Source: Chamaea fasciata (lineage: Eukaryota; Chordata; Aves; Passeriformes; Sylviidae). From it: DNA of 64,000 nt. This document shows positions 61,601-64,000 of the stretch, piece by piece. Each line of letters starts with the position of its first letter. The stretch's first letter is position 1. The notes under the pieces are model-generated. The model saw nothing but the letters and a program-made list of their open reading frames with translations, did not search any database and was not told the DNA's origin. The stretch covers positions 41,373,656 through 41,437,655 of the forward strand of contig JARCOQ010000007.1 of assembly GCA_029207755.1 (NCBI GenBank), in the 5' to 3' direction. Position numbers and translations under genes: made by a program.

Positions 61601-64000
61601 TTTAATAACATGATCAGTAAAAATATTTGTTTTAAAGGAGACTATAGGCCATGTGTTATTCTCTTCTTGACATTCCTTCCCCATCCTGTTCTCTGACAGA
61701 GGCTGCAGCTTCAATATACCCAAATCTACTGTCATTTTTTTTTATCCCACTTTGGATTTTTTCTAAGAATCTCTTTCATTAGTGGAATGTAGTTCCATTC
61801 CCCTTCAGCAAGTTTAAGAAAGCTTGTGGTCAAAGAAAAATCTTTTATTCACCTAATCTTTTACCCAAAAATAGAAAAAAAAAATCCTTCACCCCAAGCC
61901 CTCACATGATTACCTTGAATAGCTTGGTGAATGTTTTGATAACTGTGGAAAATGTGTACTCAAACAGTTATTATCCAGTAAGTACGGTTAAATATTTTGT
62001 GGCTGGGAGGTTTAGTACAAGAATGGGAGCATGGCTTTTCATCTGTGGATCTCTGTTCCAAAATCAAGTACTTTGATTTCGTCCTTACAATATAGTGTAA
62101 TTTTTCCCTTGGGGCAGGATAGAAGACTCACTGGATCAATTCTAATCACAAGTGTTATGCACTTGAACACCTCCAAGATGTAACCCAGAAAAGAACCAGA
62201 GAAGAATCCAGGTTAGTAGGGACTTCAGAGTAAACTGAGTGGTGTGCTGGGGTACTTTGGTGTTTGTGGGGTTTTTTTTTAAACATCTCCTATTTTTAAA
62301 TTAATTTGCTTTCTTTTTGCTCTAAAACCCCATCAATATTGCAGCTCAGTATGATACAGCTTCTTGGCTTCATGCAGTACGGGTGATTCCACCTAGAAAT
62401 ATGGAAAATATTCACCAGGCTCCATGTGGTATCTGTGTGAAGAGACATGGAAGGGCTGCGACTCTTTAGTTTATGAGAAGGCAGCTGGGGCAGGGAGTGC
62501 TGTAAGAGCCACAGTGGTCTGGAGAAGGGGGATGTGGCCTCCAGTTTTGGTTGTAGCCAAGACTGAAGTGGAGAGGAGATGGATGGCTTGGCTAAAACTG
62601 TGTTAATGTGTCTTTAGGTGTTAAGAAGCAGAATGTAAAATGACTGAGCAGGAGGCAGACTTTCAGTCTGACAGTGGGCAGTAGGAGATAACACTGAAAC
62701 AAGATTCAGGTGAGGAGGAAAGGAAGAGGCACACACTAGTACCTCTTAATGCAAAGTCAGTGCAATACAGAGAGGCTAATTTCAATGTCCAGGGTCTTGT
62801 GTGAAAGTACTGAATGAGGGTGTGCACTGGATGGGGTGGCTAGACCAGCATTTAGCTGGTTTTTTTCCTAAGACCAGCTGTCTTCAACAGCAGAATTTTC
62901 TCAGCCTAGTGTTGATGAGCCTGTTGGGGATGAATGTCTAAACAGGGAGATGTCTTAGGTGTTATGGGTGTGAAGATTAAGGGAAGTTTGTTCTTGAAGT
63001 CTGTGAAATCAATTGAATCAGTGGGGTGTCCTTTTATTTTTTTTTCCCCAGTAGTGATGCTGAAATAATTTTTTTCTGACTTTATTGTCATTACCTACCT
63101 AAATGGCAAATATTCTACTGAACACTACCATTCCCTTCCTCCTTTGCTCAGTCATGCATTCCTGCCTCTACGGTATTGTTACCTCAGACTTTATTTTCAT
63201 CATCATGAAGCAGCCTGCAGTCCTGTGGCTTAAAATCAACTAGTTGTGTAGTGAATGGCAGGTGTAGATGGTACAGTTGCAATCTTAATCTCTCCCACTA
63301 GTCAGAAAAAAACCATTGGGAATAGATATTTTAGGAGATATACTTTGAATGGCTCTAATTCTGCTGCCCTGGACCAGCAGTGTTTGCTATAGTAAAGCTG
63401 TAAAGGATTCTCTTGGGAGACATCTGACAGAAAGCCAAGAGTGAGCTGTAGTGCAAGACAACAGTCTGGCTCAGTGCTGCAGAGTAACTGTACACCTTTA
63501 TCGACATGTATTTTTTAACAGGTGACTACTTCTAGCCTGTATTTGTGAAGTAATCGGAAGACCCATGGACTCATGGGTTTTCCATATCCTCTTCCCTTTT
63601 CATTTAATTCTGAAGGAAATCCTACATTAGGGATTCTGTGAAAGCAGCTTACAGTGATGTATGTCTTCCCTTTCCTGTAAACTGTGGAGACACTTTCACT
63701 TTCTGCTGTACTGTACATTGCACATGTTTGAAAACCAGCTGCTTTGTAAGCAGCTTTTCATTTTTTTTAAATGACGTTAATAATTAAGTGAATCTAAGCC
63801 CTCATATTTTTCATTACAGACTTTGTAGATTTCTCCCTTTATTTAGATCTTAATTAAATATATAGAGGGACTTTCTTCTGTTAGATGAATGTCTTTTTAA
63901 CTTGCTTAGTTTTTGACTTTTAAAAGCCCCAGAAAAATGGAGGAAGCAAGTTGAAATAGTTGTACTTAGCTGATTTTTAGCACTGAGCAATGCTACATAC
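58697..64000. other. Unique non-coding DNA
   Basis: No gene or repeat recognised. It contains the enhancer-like block at 60462-60668 (see findings). If the leader exon at 24511 is real, this is still its first intron. Confidence 0.5.

Noticed and set aside
1..64000. tRNA, rRNA, CRISPR array, prophage or operon structures
   Set aside because: I looked for them and saw no supporting sequence. The repeat content shows vertebrate nuclear DNA.

Overview
The window looks like nuclear DNA of a bird, probably from Neoaves. This rests on repeat content. There are several CR1 LINE copies with the ATTCTATG-type 3' end, and two families of LTR whose sequence I recognise as avian ERVL-type. The non-repeat DNA is AT-leaning, apart from one strong CpG island. 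Repeat family names here come from recognition, not from a search. No bacterial or viral genome organisation is present, and nearly all open frames are short chance frames or fragments of repeats.

Layout. 1-12,000: AT-leaning unique DNA with one solo LTR (892-1795), a CR1 fragment (6791-6990), a MIR-like relic (7583-7765) and a solo ERVL-type LTR (10970-11561). 12,100-12,310: a small CpG-rich patch with consensus splice donors. 12,630-23,430: repeat-poor unique DNA. 23,560-24,420: a strong CpG island with a TATA-like box, which is the only convincing promoter. The first ATG downstream of it (24511) opens a 19-codon leader that resembles a signal peptide and runs straight into a GT. I read this as the first coding exon of an unidentified secreted or membrane protein on the + strand. 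The remaining ~39 kb would then be upstream intron sequence. 24,570-28,420: repeat-free and still CpG-retaining, so probably regulatory. 28,420-42,610: repeat-dense, with five CR1 pieces, one older repeat and two LTRs of one family in opposite orientation. 42,610-54,050: mostly unique, with candidate conserved elements. 54,050-58,700: a deleted ERVL provirus that keeps only integrase, then an old CR1 and a younger CR1 with readable reverse transcriptase. 58,700-64,000: unique, with the best enhancer-like block at 60,462-60,668.

I see no complete protein-coding gene, tRNA, rRNA or CRISPR array. I did not find a new biological system. The most useful leads are the unannotated-looking promoter and leader exon, the CpG-retaining repeat-free block around it, a perfect 12-bp hairpin at 19,564, and several blocks that look like conserved non-coding elements.
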